From NCBI RefSeq assembly GCF_001431535.1, contig NZ_LDJK01000002.1, positions 62,001-126,000 on the forward strand: DNA of 64,000 bases, in the 5' to 3' direction. The notes beneath the pieces were generated by a model. It did no database searches. It was not told where the DNA came from and saw only the letters and a list, made by a program, of their open reading frames with translations. This stretch comes from Stenotrophomonas chelatiphaga (GTDB taxonomy: Bacteria > Pseudomonadota > Gammaproteobacteria > Xanthomonadales > Xanthomonadaceae). This document shows, one piece after another, positions 1 to 8,561 of the stretch. Positions within the stretch are counted from its first letter, which is position 1; each line of letters opens with the position of its first letter. The position numbers and the translations under genes were made by a program.

Positions 1-1
1 T

Positions 2-415
2 CTGGTGGCGGCCAGCGCATGGCGCATGCTCGCTCCGCGCCCGGACACCTCGCCGACCGCGCAGGAAACCGAGGCGGCGGGCATCGCGGACCACCAGCTG
101 ATGCAGCGCAGTTTCTATCCACTCACGTTCCCTTTGACGACCGGACCGGGCGTGATTTCTGCCTGCATCACCCTGGGTGCCCACGGAGAATCAATGCATC
201 CGCTGCATTTCCTGTCGGGTGCGATCGTCGCGGTCGGTGGGGCGCTGATGGTGGCGCTGGTGATCTACCTGGTGCTGCGCAACTCGATCGTGGTCGTCAC
301 CCGTCTGGGACCCTCGGGCGCGGTGGTGATGCAGCAACTGGTGGCCTTCGTGCTGCTGTGCATCGGCATCCAGCTGGTCTGGTCAGGTTGGCTTGATCTG
401 ACGGCAATCAACTAA
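2..415 (+). CDS. MarC-family inner-membrane protein (3' part)
   Basis: The C-terminal 137 residues of a MarC/NAAT-family integral membrane protein; the reading frame is open to the window edge, so the start is missing. The family is about 200-220 residues with six membrane helices. The stretch PLTFPLTTGPGVISACITLG is the family's characteristic repeat containing the PLTTGPG motif, and two strongly hydrophobic helices follow (around GAIVAVGGALMVALVIYLVL and VVMQQLVAFVLLCIGIQLVW). The family was once linked to multiple antibiotic resistance but its transport function is unsettled. The stop is TAA at 413-415. No link to the genes that follow is visible. Confidence 0.9.
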   Translation: MVAASAWRMLAPRPDTSPTAQETEAAGIADHQLMQRSFYPLTFPLTTGPGVISACITLGAHGESMHPLHFLSGAIVAVGGALMVALVIYLVLRNSIVVVTRLGPSGAVVMQQLVAFVLLCIGIQLVWSGWLDLTAIN

Positions 416-463
416 CGGGCGCATAGCCCAAGCGGAAGCGGCCCGACCCGTCGCCGCGGCCGA

Positions 464-820
464 TCAACGTGCAGTCAGCAGCTCCACCAGCTGCCGCAGC
501 CGATACGGCTTGGGCAGGAATTCCACGTGCCCCGGCAGCGGCGGCAGCTGCGAGCGGGCATAACCGGAGGACAGGATCATCCGTGCGCCGGGCTGGGTAC
601 GGGCGACATGTTCGCTGAGCTCGATCCCGGACATGCCGTTGGGCATGCTGACATCGCTGAACACCACATCGTACCGATGCTCGCCGGCCATCATCGCCAG
701 CGCCTCGTGGCCATCGGCGGTGGTATCGACGTTGATGCCCATGTCCTGCAGGGCCAGTCCGATCATGTCGCGCAGGTCTTCCTGGTCTTCGACCATGAGT
801 ACGCGGATGGAATCAGTCAT
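464..820 (-). CDS. Single-domain response regulator
   Basis: A 118-residue stand-alone receiver (CheY-like) domain with no output domain. It begins MTDSIRVLMVEDQEDLRDMI, giving the acidic pocket (ED). The phosphoacceptor Asp lies in DVVFSDVSMPNGMSG and the conserved Lys in EFLPKPYRLRQL. A longer open frame exists upstream, but the ATG at 820 is preferred because it begins exactly where receiver homology starts and overlaps the kinase stop codon by eight bases. The gene is translationally coupled to the PAS kinase immediately upstream, so the two should form a two-component pair whose output is protein-protein rather than DNA binding. Confidence 0.88.
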   Translation of the reverse strand: MTDSIRVLMVEDQEDLRDMIGLALQDMGINVDTTADGHEALAMMAGEHRYDVVFSDVSMPNGMSGIELSEHVARTQPGARMILSSGYARSQLPPLPGHVEFLPKPYRLRQLVELLTAR

Positions 821-1970
821 TGGCGGGAACCTCCAGGGCAGGCAGCAGCAGGCTGACCGTCGTGCCACCACCTTCGGTGCTGGACACGTCGACGAAACCG
901 CCGCATTGGGTGATGAAACCGAACACCTGGCTCAGGCCCAGACCGCTGCCCTTGCCAATGTCCTTGGTCGTGAAAAACGGCTCGCTGGCCCGCGCGGCGA
1001 CGTCTGGCGCCATGCCGTGGCCTTCATCCTGAACGCGGATGGCGACGAAATTACGGTAGGTCGGCGTATCGGCCTGCGGATCCAGGCGACGCTCGATGTC
1101 CCCGATGATACAGATACGACCGCCCTGCGGCATGGCATCGCAGGCATTGCCGACCAGGTTGGACAGCGCCGCCTCCAGCTGCCCGGGATCCAGCAGCACA
1201 TCCGGCAGGTCGCTGCGCAGCTGCAGGCTGAGCGAATGATGGGCCAGGCAACGCTGCTGCAGCGCTGCCATTGCCGGCTGCAGCCAGTTCGCGGTGGTGA
1301 CGCGTTCGCGCACCAGCGTCTGGCCCGCGCCGAAGGCCAGCAGCTGCCGGGTCAGCAGCGCGCCACGGTCGGCCGCGGCCTGCGCATTGCCGATCAGGCG
1401 CTCGGTGGTCTCATCGGCTGCACAGCGCAGCGCGATCAGGTCCAGCGCATTGTGGATGGTGGTCAGCAGGTTGTTGAACTCGTGCGCCAGCCCGCGGCTG
1501 AGCTGGCTGACTTTCTCGAACTGCTGGGTGCTGGCCAGCGCACGTTGCGCATCCCGCAGCAGCACCTGCGCCTGGTAGCTTTCGGTGATATCGCGGGTCA
1601 CCTTGACGAAGCCGACCAGGTGCTCGGCCTCGAATACCGGCTCGATGACCACGCTGGCGCGGAAGCGGGTGCCGTCACTGCGCAGGCGCCAGCCTTCGCC
1701 GGCATAGCGGCCTTCGCTCATGGCGATCGCCAGCGAGCGTTCGGGCTCGCCGGCATCGCGGTCGGCGGGGCAGTGGAAGCGGCTGAAATGGGTGCCGATC
1801 ACTTCCTCGGCGCTGTAGCCCTTGATCCGCTGCGCGCCGGGATTCCAGGTGCAGACCACGCCGTCCGGATCCATCAGGTACAGGGCATGGTCAGTGACGC
1901 TCTCGATGAGGAGCGTCAACTGTCGGGACGTATCTGTCTGGGCGGTGAGCTTGGAGACGGCGTTTACCAC
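813..1970 (-). CDS. PAS-domain sensor histidine kinase
   Basis: A 385-residue soluble kinase without membrane helices. The N-terminal PAS domain (about 20-140) contains DPDGVVCTWNPGAQRIKGYS and RFHCPADRDAGEPE. The dimerisation/phosphotransfer region has H in RGLAHEFNNLLTTIHNALD, the NtrB/FixL-like HEFNN type. ATP-binding boxes follow: N box LSNLVGNACDAMPQGG, G1 DEGHGMAP, G2 GKGSGLGLSQVFGF. The assigned start is a GTG at 1970 with no clear Shine-Dalgarno, so the true start may differ slightly. It shares an eight-base overlap with the downstream receiver gene, its likely phosphorylation target. The upstream region to 2115 is shared with the divergent hybrid kinase. Confidence 0.88.
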   Translation of the reverse strand: MVNAVSKLTAQTDTSRQLTLLIESVTDHALYLMDPDGVVCTWNPGAQRIKGYSAEEVIGTHFSRFHCPADRDAGEPERSLAIAMSEGRYAGEGWRLRSDGTRFRASVVIEPVFEAEHLVGFVKVTRDITESYQAQVLLRDAQRALASTQQFEKVSQLSRGLAHEFNNLLTTIHNALDLIALRCAADETTERLIGNAQAAADRGALLTRQLLAFGAGQTLVRERVTTANWLQPAMAALQQRCLAHHSLSLQLRSDLPDVLLDPGQLEAALSNLVGNACDAMPQGGRICIIGDIERRLDPQADTPTYRNFVAIRVQDEGHGMAPDVAARASEPFFTTKDIGKGSGLGLSQVFGFITQCGGFVDVSSTEGGGTTVSLLLPALEVPAND

Positions 1971-2114
1971 GGGACTGCGCTGAAACCCCTGAGGCCGGTG
2001 ACGCTAGAAGCGACAGTGTGAAGGAATTGTGTAGGCGGGCACGTGCCGAAAGTCGTGCCGGAAACGACGGGCATTCAGTTAACATCTCACTTCTTTGTGC
2101 CGGGATCTCCAACG

Positions 2115-5100
2115 ATGACGTCAGCTTCAAGTATGCGCGACCCGTGGGTATGGGCTTTGTCGGCCGCCCTGCTGGGAGCAACCGCCGCGCTTGAACTGGT
2201 TGTGCCACTTGGCTATGCGGTGTGGCTGGCGTATTTCCTGGCGATCGGCGTGACGGTATTCCAGCGCCATGCCGGGCTGCCGTTGGTGGTTGCGGTGGCG
2301 GCCTGTGTGTTCCTCGCAGTGGGCTACAACATTGCCCCGGCCAGTACCAATTCAGCTTTCTCTTTCGTCAACCGGACCATTGGCGGATTCGCCTTCCTGA
2401 TGATCGCGTTGATCGTCAATCGCGCAATCCAGGCGCGCCGCGAAGCGTCCGAGGCGCTGTGGCTGCAGGAAAGCGAAAACGTGGTGGCGATGAGCCTGCG
2501 CGGCGACCTGGGGCCGGAAAAAATCGCCGAAGCGGCGATGACCACCCTGGCCGAGCAGCTGAAGGCGCAGACCGCGGTGATGTACCGCATCGAGAACCAC
2601 CAGTTGCTGCTGACCGGCGGCGTGGCACTGCCGGCGTCCATTCCGCAGTCGCTGGGCCTGGAGGAAGGACAGCTGGGCCAGGTGATCCGCGAGGGCAAGG
2701 TGCGCCACCTGCAGGAAGGCGAGGGCAGCGTGCTGCAGATCAGTACCAGCCTGGGCAGCACCCAGTTGCGCGAGCGCGTGCTGGCGCCGATCTTCAGCGA
2801 TGAGCAGATCGTCGGCGTGGTGGAACTGGGCCGGATCCGCCCGGGTCGTGCCCCGCAGCTGGACCGCGAGCTGCTGCAGCGCTGCGCCGACACCATCGGC
2901 ATCGCGCTGCGCGCGGCGGTGCTGCGCGCGCGGCTGGCCGAGCTGCTGGAAGAATCCCAGCGCCAGGGCGAAGAACTGCAGGCCCAGCAGGAAGAGCTGC
3001 GGGTGGCCAACGAAGAACTGGAAGAACAGAGCCGCAGCCTGCTGCATTCGCAGACCAACCTGGAGCAGCAGCAGGCCGAGATGGAACAGACCAACGTGCA
3101 GCTGGAAGAGCGCACGCATGAGCTGGAAGGCCAGAAGCAGGCGCTGCTGGTGGCGCAGGCGCAGCTGGTGCGCAATTCCAATGAACTGTCGGCCGCCTCG
3201 CGCTACAAGTCCGAGTTCCTGGCCAACATGTCGCATGAGCTGCGCACCCCGCTCAACAGCTCGCTGATCCTGGCCAAGCTGCTTTCGGACAACCGCGATG
3301 GCACGCTCAGCGATGAGCAGGTCAAGTACGCGCAGGCCATCCTGTCGTCCAACAACGACCTGCTGGCCCTGATCAACGACATCCTGGACCTGGCCCGCAT
3401 CGAGGCCGGTCACGTGGAGCTGGCCGACGAAATCGTCGTGGTGGAAGGTGCATTGCAGCGCCTGCGCGAGACCTTCGAGCCGCTGGCGCGCGAAAAGGGA
3501 CTGGTGCTGGAGATCGTCGCCGACGCCGGCGCGCCCAGCCAGTTCACCGCCGACAGCCAACGCCTGCAGCAGATCCTGAAGAACCTGCTGGCCAACGCGG
3601 TGAAGTTCACCGAACACGGCACGGTCAGCCTGCAGGTGCAGGCGGTCGGCCGCGACCGCGTGCGTTTCGTGGTGCGCGACAGCGGTATCGGCATCGCCGC
3701 CGAGCAGCTGGACGCCATCTTCGAAGCCTTCCGCCAGGCCGATGGCAGTACCCGCCGCCGCTACGGCGGCACCGGACTGGGGCTTTCCATTTCGCGCGAC
3801 CTGGCAACCCGCATGGGCGGTGACATCCGCGTGGACAGCGAGCCGGGTCGCGGCAGTACCTTCACGGTGGAATTGCCGCTGAGCGGAGCACCGGAGCAGG
3901 CCGACGCGCCCGCGACATTGGGCACGGCGCACGCGCCGCAGCCGGTGGTCGCTTCGGCACCGTCACCGGCCCGGGCAGCGTCCGGCGCCGGCCCGTCGCC
4001 GGTGCGCAGCGACGCGGTTTCGCCGTCGTTGGGCGCCTGGAAGACGGCCGTAGCCAATGGTGCCAGCGCCCAGCGCAGTGAGCGCCTGATCCTGGCCGTG
4101 GAAGATGACGCGACGTTCGCCGAAGCGCTGGTCGCGCTGGCGCGCGAACTCGATTTCGACTGCGTGGTGGCCACCACCGCCGAAGAAGCCTTGTCGCTGG
4201 CGCGCGAGCTGCGCCCCAGTGGCGTGCTGCTGGATATCGGCCTGCCCGATGTGTCCGGCCTGAGCGTGCTGGAGCGCCTGAAGCGCGATCCGCTGACCCG
4301 CCACATCCCCGTGCACGTGGTGTCGGGCATGGAGCGCAGCCAGCTGGCGATGGAACTGGGCGCCATCGGTTACGTGATCAAGCCGGCCACCCGTGAGCGG
4401 CTGGTCGAGGCGATCCAGCACCTGGAAAAGACCAGCCAGCGCGACGTGCGCCGTCTGCTGATCGTGGAAGACGACACCGAACTGCGCGGAAACCTGGAAC
4501 TGCTGCTGGGCCGGGAGCAGCTGGAAATCACGGCCGTGGGCACCCTCGCCGAGGCGGTGCAGCAGCTCAGCAGCGCGACCTTCGACTGCATGGTGACCGA
4601 CCTGGCGCTGCCCGATGGCAGTGGCTACGACCTGCTGGAGTTCATGGCCGGCAGCGAAGATGTCAGCTTCCCGCCGGTGATCGTGTATACCGGCCGCGCG
4701 CTGGGCCGCGAAGAAGAACAGCGCCTGCGCCGTTACTCCAAGAGCATCATCATCAAGGGCGCCCGCTCGCCGGAGCGCCTGCTCGACGAGGTCACCCTGT
4801 TCCTGCACAGCGTGGAAGCGAACCTGCCCAGTGACCAGCAGCGCCTGCTGCGCGAAGCGCGGCGCCGCGATTCGGTGCTCGATGGCCGCACGGTGCTGCT
4901 GGCCGAAGACGATGTGCGCAACATCTTCGCGCTGTCCAGCGTCCTCGAACCGCTGGGGGTGAAGCTGGAAATCGCCCGCAACGGCCGCGAAGCCGTCGAT
5001 CGCCTGGCCAGCGTGGAAGTGGACCTGGTGCTGATGGACATCATGATGCCGGAGATGGATGGCTTGACCGCGATGCGGGAAATCCGCAGCCAGCGCCAGC

Positions 5101-5252
5101 ACAAGGACCTGCCGATCATCGCGCTGACCGCCAAGGCCATGCCCGACGACCGCGAGCGTTGCCTGCAGGCCGGCGCCAACGACTACATCGCCAAGCCCAT
5201 CGACGTCGACAAGCTGGTGTCGTTGTGCCGTGTGTGGTGCTCGCGGCAATGA
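2115..5252 (+). CDS. Hybrid sensor histidine kinase with three receiver domains
   Basis: A 1045-residue membrane kinase. The order is an N-terminal hydrophobic segment with three to four helices (about 10-95), a GAF domain (about 120-265), a long Gln/Glu-rich coiled coil (about 275-360), HisKA with His374 in NMSHELRTPLNSSLI, HATPase (N box QQILKNLLANAVKFTEHG, G2 GGTGLGLSISRDLA), an Ala/Pro linker, then three receivers with phosphoacceptors Asp707 (LLDIGLPDVSGL), Asp829 (VTDLALPDGSGYD) and Asp975 (LMDIMMPEMDGL). Receiver 2 ends in KGA rather than the usual KP, so it may be atypical. The ATG at 2115 is chosen over an upstream start whose extra residues look non-coding; 2133 is an alternative. 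Its stop overlaps the cheR-like start (ATGA), placing it first in a four-gene operon. Confidence 0.92.
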   Translation: MTSASSMRDPWVWALSAALLGATAALELVVPLGYAVWLAYFLAIGVTVFQRHAGLPLVVAVAACVFLAVGYNIAPASTNSAFSFVNRTIGGFAFLMIALIVNRAIQARREASEALWLQESENVVAMSLRGDLGPEKIAEAAMTTLAEQLKAQTAVMYRIENHQLLLTGGVALPASIPQSLGLEEGQLGQVIREGKVRHLQEGEGSVLQISTSLGSTQLRERVLAPIFSDEQIVGVVELGRIRPGRAPQLDRELLQRCADTIGIALRAAVLRARLAELLEESQRQGEELQAQQEELRVANEELEEQSRSLLHSQTNLEQQQAEMEQTNVQLEERTHELEGQKQALLVAQAQLVRNSNELSAASRYKSEFLANMSHELRTPLNSSLILAKLLSDNRDGTLSDEQVKYAQAILSSNNDLLALINDILDLARIEAGHVELADEIVVVEGALQRLRETFEPLAREKGLVLEIVADAGAPSQFTADSQRLQQILKNLLANAVKFTEHGTVSLQVQAVGRDRVRFVVRDSGIGIAAEQLDAIFEAFRQADGSTRRRYGGTGLGLSISRDLATRMGGDIRVDSEPGRGSTFTVELPLSGAPEQADAPATLGTAHAPQPVVASAPSPARAASGAGPSPVRSDAVSPSLGAWKTAVANGASAQRSERLILAVEDDATFAEALVALARELDFDCVVATTAEEALSLARELRPSGVLLDIGLPDVSGLSVLERLKRDPLTRHIPVHVVSGMERSQLAMELGAIGYVIKPATRERLVEAIQHLEKTSQRDVRRLLIVEDDTELRGNLELLLGREQLEITAVGTLAEAVQQLSSATFDCMVTDLALPDGSGYDLLEFMAGSEDVSFPPVIVYTGRALGREEEQRLRRYSKSIIIKGARSPERLLDEVTLFLHSVEANLPSDQQRLLREARRRDSVLDGRTVLLAEDDVRNIFALSSVLEPLGVKLEIARNGREAVDRLASVEVDLVLMDIMMPEMDGLTAMREIRSQRQHKDLPIIALTAKAMPDDRERCLQAGANDYIAKPIDVDKLVSLCRVWCSRQ

Positions 5253-6073
5253 ACGATCAGGAGCTGTTCGACCTGGAACTGAAGGTGCTGGTGGAGGCGA
5301 TCTACCAGCGCTACCACTACGATTTCCGCAACTATGCGGTGTCTTCGCTGCGGCGTCGGATGCACCAGGCGATGCAGCGCTACGAGTGTGCGCGCCTGTC
5401 GGACCTGCAACACCGGCTGCTGCACGAGCCCGAACTGTTCACCCAGGCCATGCAGTTCTTCACCGTGCAGGTGTCGGAGATGTTCCGTGACCCGGCCTAC
5501 TTCCAGGCGCTGCGCGAGCACGCCGTGCCGGTGTTGAAGACCTATCCGTCGATCAAGCTGTGGGTGGCCGGCTGCAGCACCGGCGAGGAAGTCTGGTCGC
5601 TGGCGATCCTGCTGCAGGAAGAGGGGCTGCTGGACCGCAGCATCATCTACGCCACCGACATCAACCCGGCCGCTTTGGCGGCCGCCGAGTCGGGCACCTA
5701 CGGTATCGACCGCATCGCCCAGTTCAGCCGCAATTACCTGCAGGCCGGCGGTCACGGTTCGTTGTCGGACTACTACACCACCGGCTACGACGGGGCGATG
5801 TTCGATCGTCGCCTGCGCCGCAACGTGGTGTTCGCCGACCACAGCCTGGCCACCGACACGGTGTTCTCCGAAGTGCACCTGGTGTCCTGCCGCAACGTGC
5901 TGATCTACTTCAACCGTCCGCTGCAGGACCGCGCCGTCGGCCTGTTCCGCGAAGCGCTGGTGCATCGCGGTTTCCTGGGCCTGGGCAGCAAGGAATCGCT
6001 GCAGTTCGGCGAGCACGGCAACGCCTTTGAAGCCGCTGCGCGCGAACAGCGCCTGTACCGGAAGGCGGCCTGA
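5249..6073 (+). CDS. CheR-type protein-glutamate methyltransferase
   Basis: A 274-residue CheR-family SAM-dependent methyltransferase. The N-terminal helical domain (YQRYHYDFRNYAVSSLRRRM) is followed by the SAM-binding site VAGCSTGEEVWSLAILLQE, then ATDINPAAL and the conserved CRNVLIYFNRPLQDRAV. CheR normally methylates glutamates on chemoreceptors. No methyl-accepting protein, CheA or CheW lies nearby, and the neighbours are a hybrid kinase (ATGA overlap) and a CheB (TGATG overlap). A non-chemotaxis signalling role in the same complex is therefore more likely. The start at 5249 is fixed by the overlap with the kinase stop and by the onset of homology. Confidence 0.92.
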   Translation: MNDQELFDLELKVLVEAIYQRYHYDFRNYAVSSLRRRMHQAMQRYECARLSDLQHRLLHEPELFTQAMQFFTVQVSEMFRDPAYFQALREHAVPVLKTYPSIKLWVAGCSTGEEVWSLAILLQEEGLLDRSIIYATDINPAALAAAESGTYGIDRIAQFSRNYLQAGGHGSLSDYYTTGYDGAMFDRRLRRNVVFADHSLATDTVFSEVHLVSCRNVLIYFNRPLQDRAVGLFREALVHRGFLGLGSKESLQFGEHGNAFEAAAREQRLYRKAA

Positions 6074-6642
6074 TGGACGCCCTGGTCCCGCGCCTGTTGG
6101 TGATCGGTGCTTCGGCCGGCGGCGTTTCGGCGCTGCAGCGGGTGCTGGGTGCGTTGCCGGCGGCGCTGCCCTGCCCGGCGCTGGTGGTGCTGCACATCCC
6201 CCGTGACCGGCCCAGCCGCATCGCCGAACTGCTCGATCCGGGCTCGGCGCTGCGGGTGCGCGAGGCCGAGGACAAGCAGCCGCTGGAGGTGGGCACGGTG
6301 ACCTTCGCGGCGCCGGACTACCATATGCTGGTCGAAGACGAAGCCTCCATCGCGTTGTCGCTGGATGAGGCCGTGTTGTTCTCGCGCCCGGCCATCGATC
6401 CGTTGTTCGAATCGGCCGCGGCGGTGTTTGGCCCCGATGTTCTGGCGATCCTGCTGACCGGGGCCAGCAGCGATGGCAGCGAAGGCGTGGCCGCGGTGCG
6501 CCAGGCCGGTGGCCAGGCCTGGCTGCAATGCCCCGAAGATGCCGAGGCGTCGATGATGCCTGCCTCGGCCCTGCAGCGTGCCGGCGCCGATGCGGTGCTG
6601 ACGCTGGACGAGATATGCGAATGCCTGAAGGAAATGAAATGA
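6073..6642 (+). CDS. CheB-type methylesterase without receiver domain
   Basis: A 189-residue protein consisting only of the CheB catalytic domain. The Ser-His-Asp triad is visible as Ser14 (LLVIGASAGGVSAL), His41 (VVLHIPRDRPS) and Asp134 (LTGASSDGSEGV). Standard chemotaxis CheB is about 350 residues with an N-terminal receiver that gates activity. Here that domain is absent, so control must come from a partner such as the neighbouring hybrid kinase or receiver-kinase. It overlaps the CheR stop by one base (TGATG) and the next gene by four (ATGA), so CheR and CheB form a coupled methylation/demethylation pair within a kinase operon. Confidence 0.92.
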   Translation: MDALVPRLLVIGASAGGVSALQRVLGALPAALPCPALVVLHIPRDRPSRIAELLDPGSALRVREAEDKQPLEVGTVTFAAPDYHMLVEDEASIALSLDEAVLFSRPAIDPLFESAAAVFGPDVLAILLTGASSDGSEGVAAVRQAGGQAWLQCPEDAEASMMPASALQRAGADAVLTLDEICECLKEMK

Positions 6643-7751
6643 ACCTGCTTGCTCCCGCGCCAGTGGCAGACGCCTCGCCGGTCAACATACTGATCGTCGA
6701 TGACGTGCCGCAGAACCTGGTCGCGATGGAAGCGCTGCTGCGCCGTGATGGCCTGCGCATCCTCTGCGCTGCCTCCGGCAACGAGGCGCTGGAACTGCTG
6801 CTTGAACACGAAGTCGCGCTGGCCCTGCTGGACGTGCAGATGCCGGAAATGGATGGTTTCGCGCTGGCCGAACTGATGCGCGGCTCGGCGCGCAGCCGCG
6901 ACGTGCCGATCATCTTCCTGACCGCCTCGCCGCAGGATCCGGTGCGTGCGTTCAAGGGCTATGAAAGCGGTGCAGTGGACTTCCTGCACAAGCCGATCGA
7001 ACCGCAGATCATCCTCGGCAAGATCGGTGTGTTCATCGAGCTCTACCAGCAGAAGCGCCTGTTGAAATCGCGCAACGAAGCGCTGGAGCGCGCGCTGACG
7101 CTCAACGAAACCATGATGGCGGTGCTGACCCACGACCTGCGCACGCCGCTGTCGGCGATCCTGCTGTGTGCGGACAAACTGTCGCTCGACATTCCGGCCG
7201 ATGCCAGCGCGCAGCAGACCCTGCGCCACCTGGAAACCAGCACGCTGCGGATGGCGCGCATGGTTGACCAGCTGCTCGACTTCTCACGCATCCGCTCCGG
7301 CGGGCTGCGCCTGGAGCGTACCCCGTGCAACGCTGCCAGCGTGGTGGACGCGGTCGTGCAGGAAGTGGAGCAGGGCAATGCGACGGCCGCGATCGAAGTG
7401 GTCGCGCTGGGCGATGCGCGCATGCAGGGCGACCCGGACCGGCTGGCCCAGGTGGCCTCCAACCTGATCGGCAATGCGCTGCTGCATGGTGGGCAGGCGC
7501 CGATCCAGGTGCACGTGGATGGCGAAGACCCGGCCCAGGTGGTGCTGCGCGTGCGCAACCGCGGGCAGATCGGTGAAAGCCTGCTGCCGCGCCTGTTCGA
7601 ACCGTTCAAGGCCAGCTTCCACGCCAGCAAGGGCCTGGGCCTGGGCCTGTTCATCGCCGACCAGTTCGTGCGTGCGCACGGCGGCCAGCTGAAGGCACGC
7701 AACGAAGCGCAGGACGTGGTGTTCGAAGCCCGGCTGCCGCGCCGGGCCTGA
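6639..7751 (+). CDS. Receiver-histidine kinase (REC-HisKA-HATPase)
   Basis: A 370-residue soluble protein with an N-terminal receiver (VNILIVDDVPQNLVAMEALL; phosphoacceptor in LALLDVQMPEMDGFALAELM; Lys in FLHKPIEPQ). A short coiled coil and HisKA follow, with the active His in MMAVLTHDLRTPLSAILLCA, and then a HATPase with SNLIGNALLHGG and SKGLGLGLFIADQFV. The inverted REC-kinase order is typical of proteins that receive phosphate from a hybrid kinase and relay it. The ATG at 6639 overlaps the CheB stop by four bases. It is the last gene of the hybrid kinase-CheR-CheB operon; the next gene begins 45 bases downstream on the same strand. Confidence 0.9.
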   Translation: MNLLAPAPVADASPVNILIVDDVPQNLVAMEALLRRDGLRILCAASGNEALELLLEHEVALALLDVQMPEMDGFALAELMRGSARSRDVPIIFLTASPQDPVRAFKGYESGAVDFLHKPIEPQIILGKIGVFIELYQQKRLLKSRNEALERALTLNETMMAVLTHDLRTPLSAILLCADKLSLDIPADASAQQTLRHLETSTLRMARMVDQLLDFSRIRSGGLRLERTPCNAASVVDAVVQEVEQGNATAAIEVVALGDARMQGDPDRLAQVASNLIGNALLHGGQAPIQVHVDGEDPAQVVLRVRNRGQIGESLLPRLFEPFKASFHASKGLGLGLFIADQFVRAHGGQLKARNEAQDVVFEARLPRRA

Positions 7752-7796
7752 CCGGCCGGCATTGCGCGGCTGCCGTTGCGGCGGCAGACTCCTGCC

Positions 7797-8495
7797 ATGC
7801 ACGCGCCGCGCTTCCATGTCCGCAGTTACGGCGACGCCTGGGGCGGCGATCGCCACGCCTACGCCCAGTGGGTGTTGCCGTTGCACGGTGAGCTGCAGTT
7901 CGAGCTCGACGGTCACGGTGCGCGGCTGGATGCGCTGCAGGGCGTGCTCGTGGCGCCCGGCGAGAACCATGACCAGGTCGGGCAGGGCATCAACCAGCAC
8001 CTGATCATCGACTGCGACGCCGCCTGGTTCGACGACCACACTCTGGAACACCTGCGCGGGCAGCGCTGGCTGTCGTTGCCGCAGGCGCTGCGTACCTCGT
8101 TGCAGGCACTACCGGCCGGGAGCTCGGGCGAGCACCTGCTGCCGCTGCTGCTGCAGGCATTCGCGCCCGATGGCAGCGGTGCACGCCTGCAGGCCTTGTG
8201 CGCTCGCATCCAGGCAGCCCCCGGCGAAGCCTGGCCGGTGGAACGCATGGCCCGCCTGGCAGGCCTGAGCAGCAGCCACCTGCATGCCCGCTTCCTGCGC
8301 GAGCTGGGGCTGCCGCCGCAGGCCTGGCTGAGTGCGCTGCGGCTGCGCTGGGCGCGCCACCTGCTGCGCAGCACCCAGGTGCCGATCAGCACTGTCGCCC
8401 AGCTCGCCGGTTACTCCGAACAGAGCGCGTTGAGCCGTGCGTTGCGGCGCGAGACCGGACTCACCCCGTCGATGTGGCGGCGCCAGTCACCGTAG
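7797..8495 (+). CDS. AraC-family transcriptional regulator
   Basis: A 232-residue regulator with an N-terminal cupin-like sensing domain (HGELQFELDGHGARLDALQGVLVAPGENHDQVG region) and a C-terminal pair of helix-turn-helix motifs. The motifs are seen in VERMARLAGLSSSHLHARFL and in STVAQLAGYSEQSALSRALR, with the family's RETGLTPSMWRR ending. The ATG at 7797 is used rather than an in-frame TTG seven codons earlier. It lies upstream of and co-directional with a DMT-family transporter gene (66-base gap), which is a possible target. The effector is unknown. Confidence 0.88.
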   Translation: MHAPRFHVRSYGDAWGGDRHAYAQWVLPLHGELQFELDGHGARLDALQGVLVAPGENHDQVGQGINQHLIIDCDAAWFDDHTLEHLRGQRWLSLPQALRTSLQALPAGSSGEHLLPLLLQAFAPDGSGARLQALCARIQAAPGEAWPVERMARLAGLSSSHLHARFLRELGLPPQAWLSALRLRWARHLLRSTQVPISTVAQLAGYSEQSALSRALRRETGLTPSMWRRQSP

Positions 8496-8561
8496 CCCGG
8501 GTCAAGACGCGCGCCACCGCGGCGCACTAGACTTCGCGCCTGTCTGCAGCATGGGTGTGCG

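Noticed and set aside
5249-6642. CheR and CheB considered as part of a chemotaxis operon
   Set aside because: No methyl-accepting protein, CheA, CheW or motor gene in the region, and CheB lacks its receiver domain.
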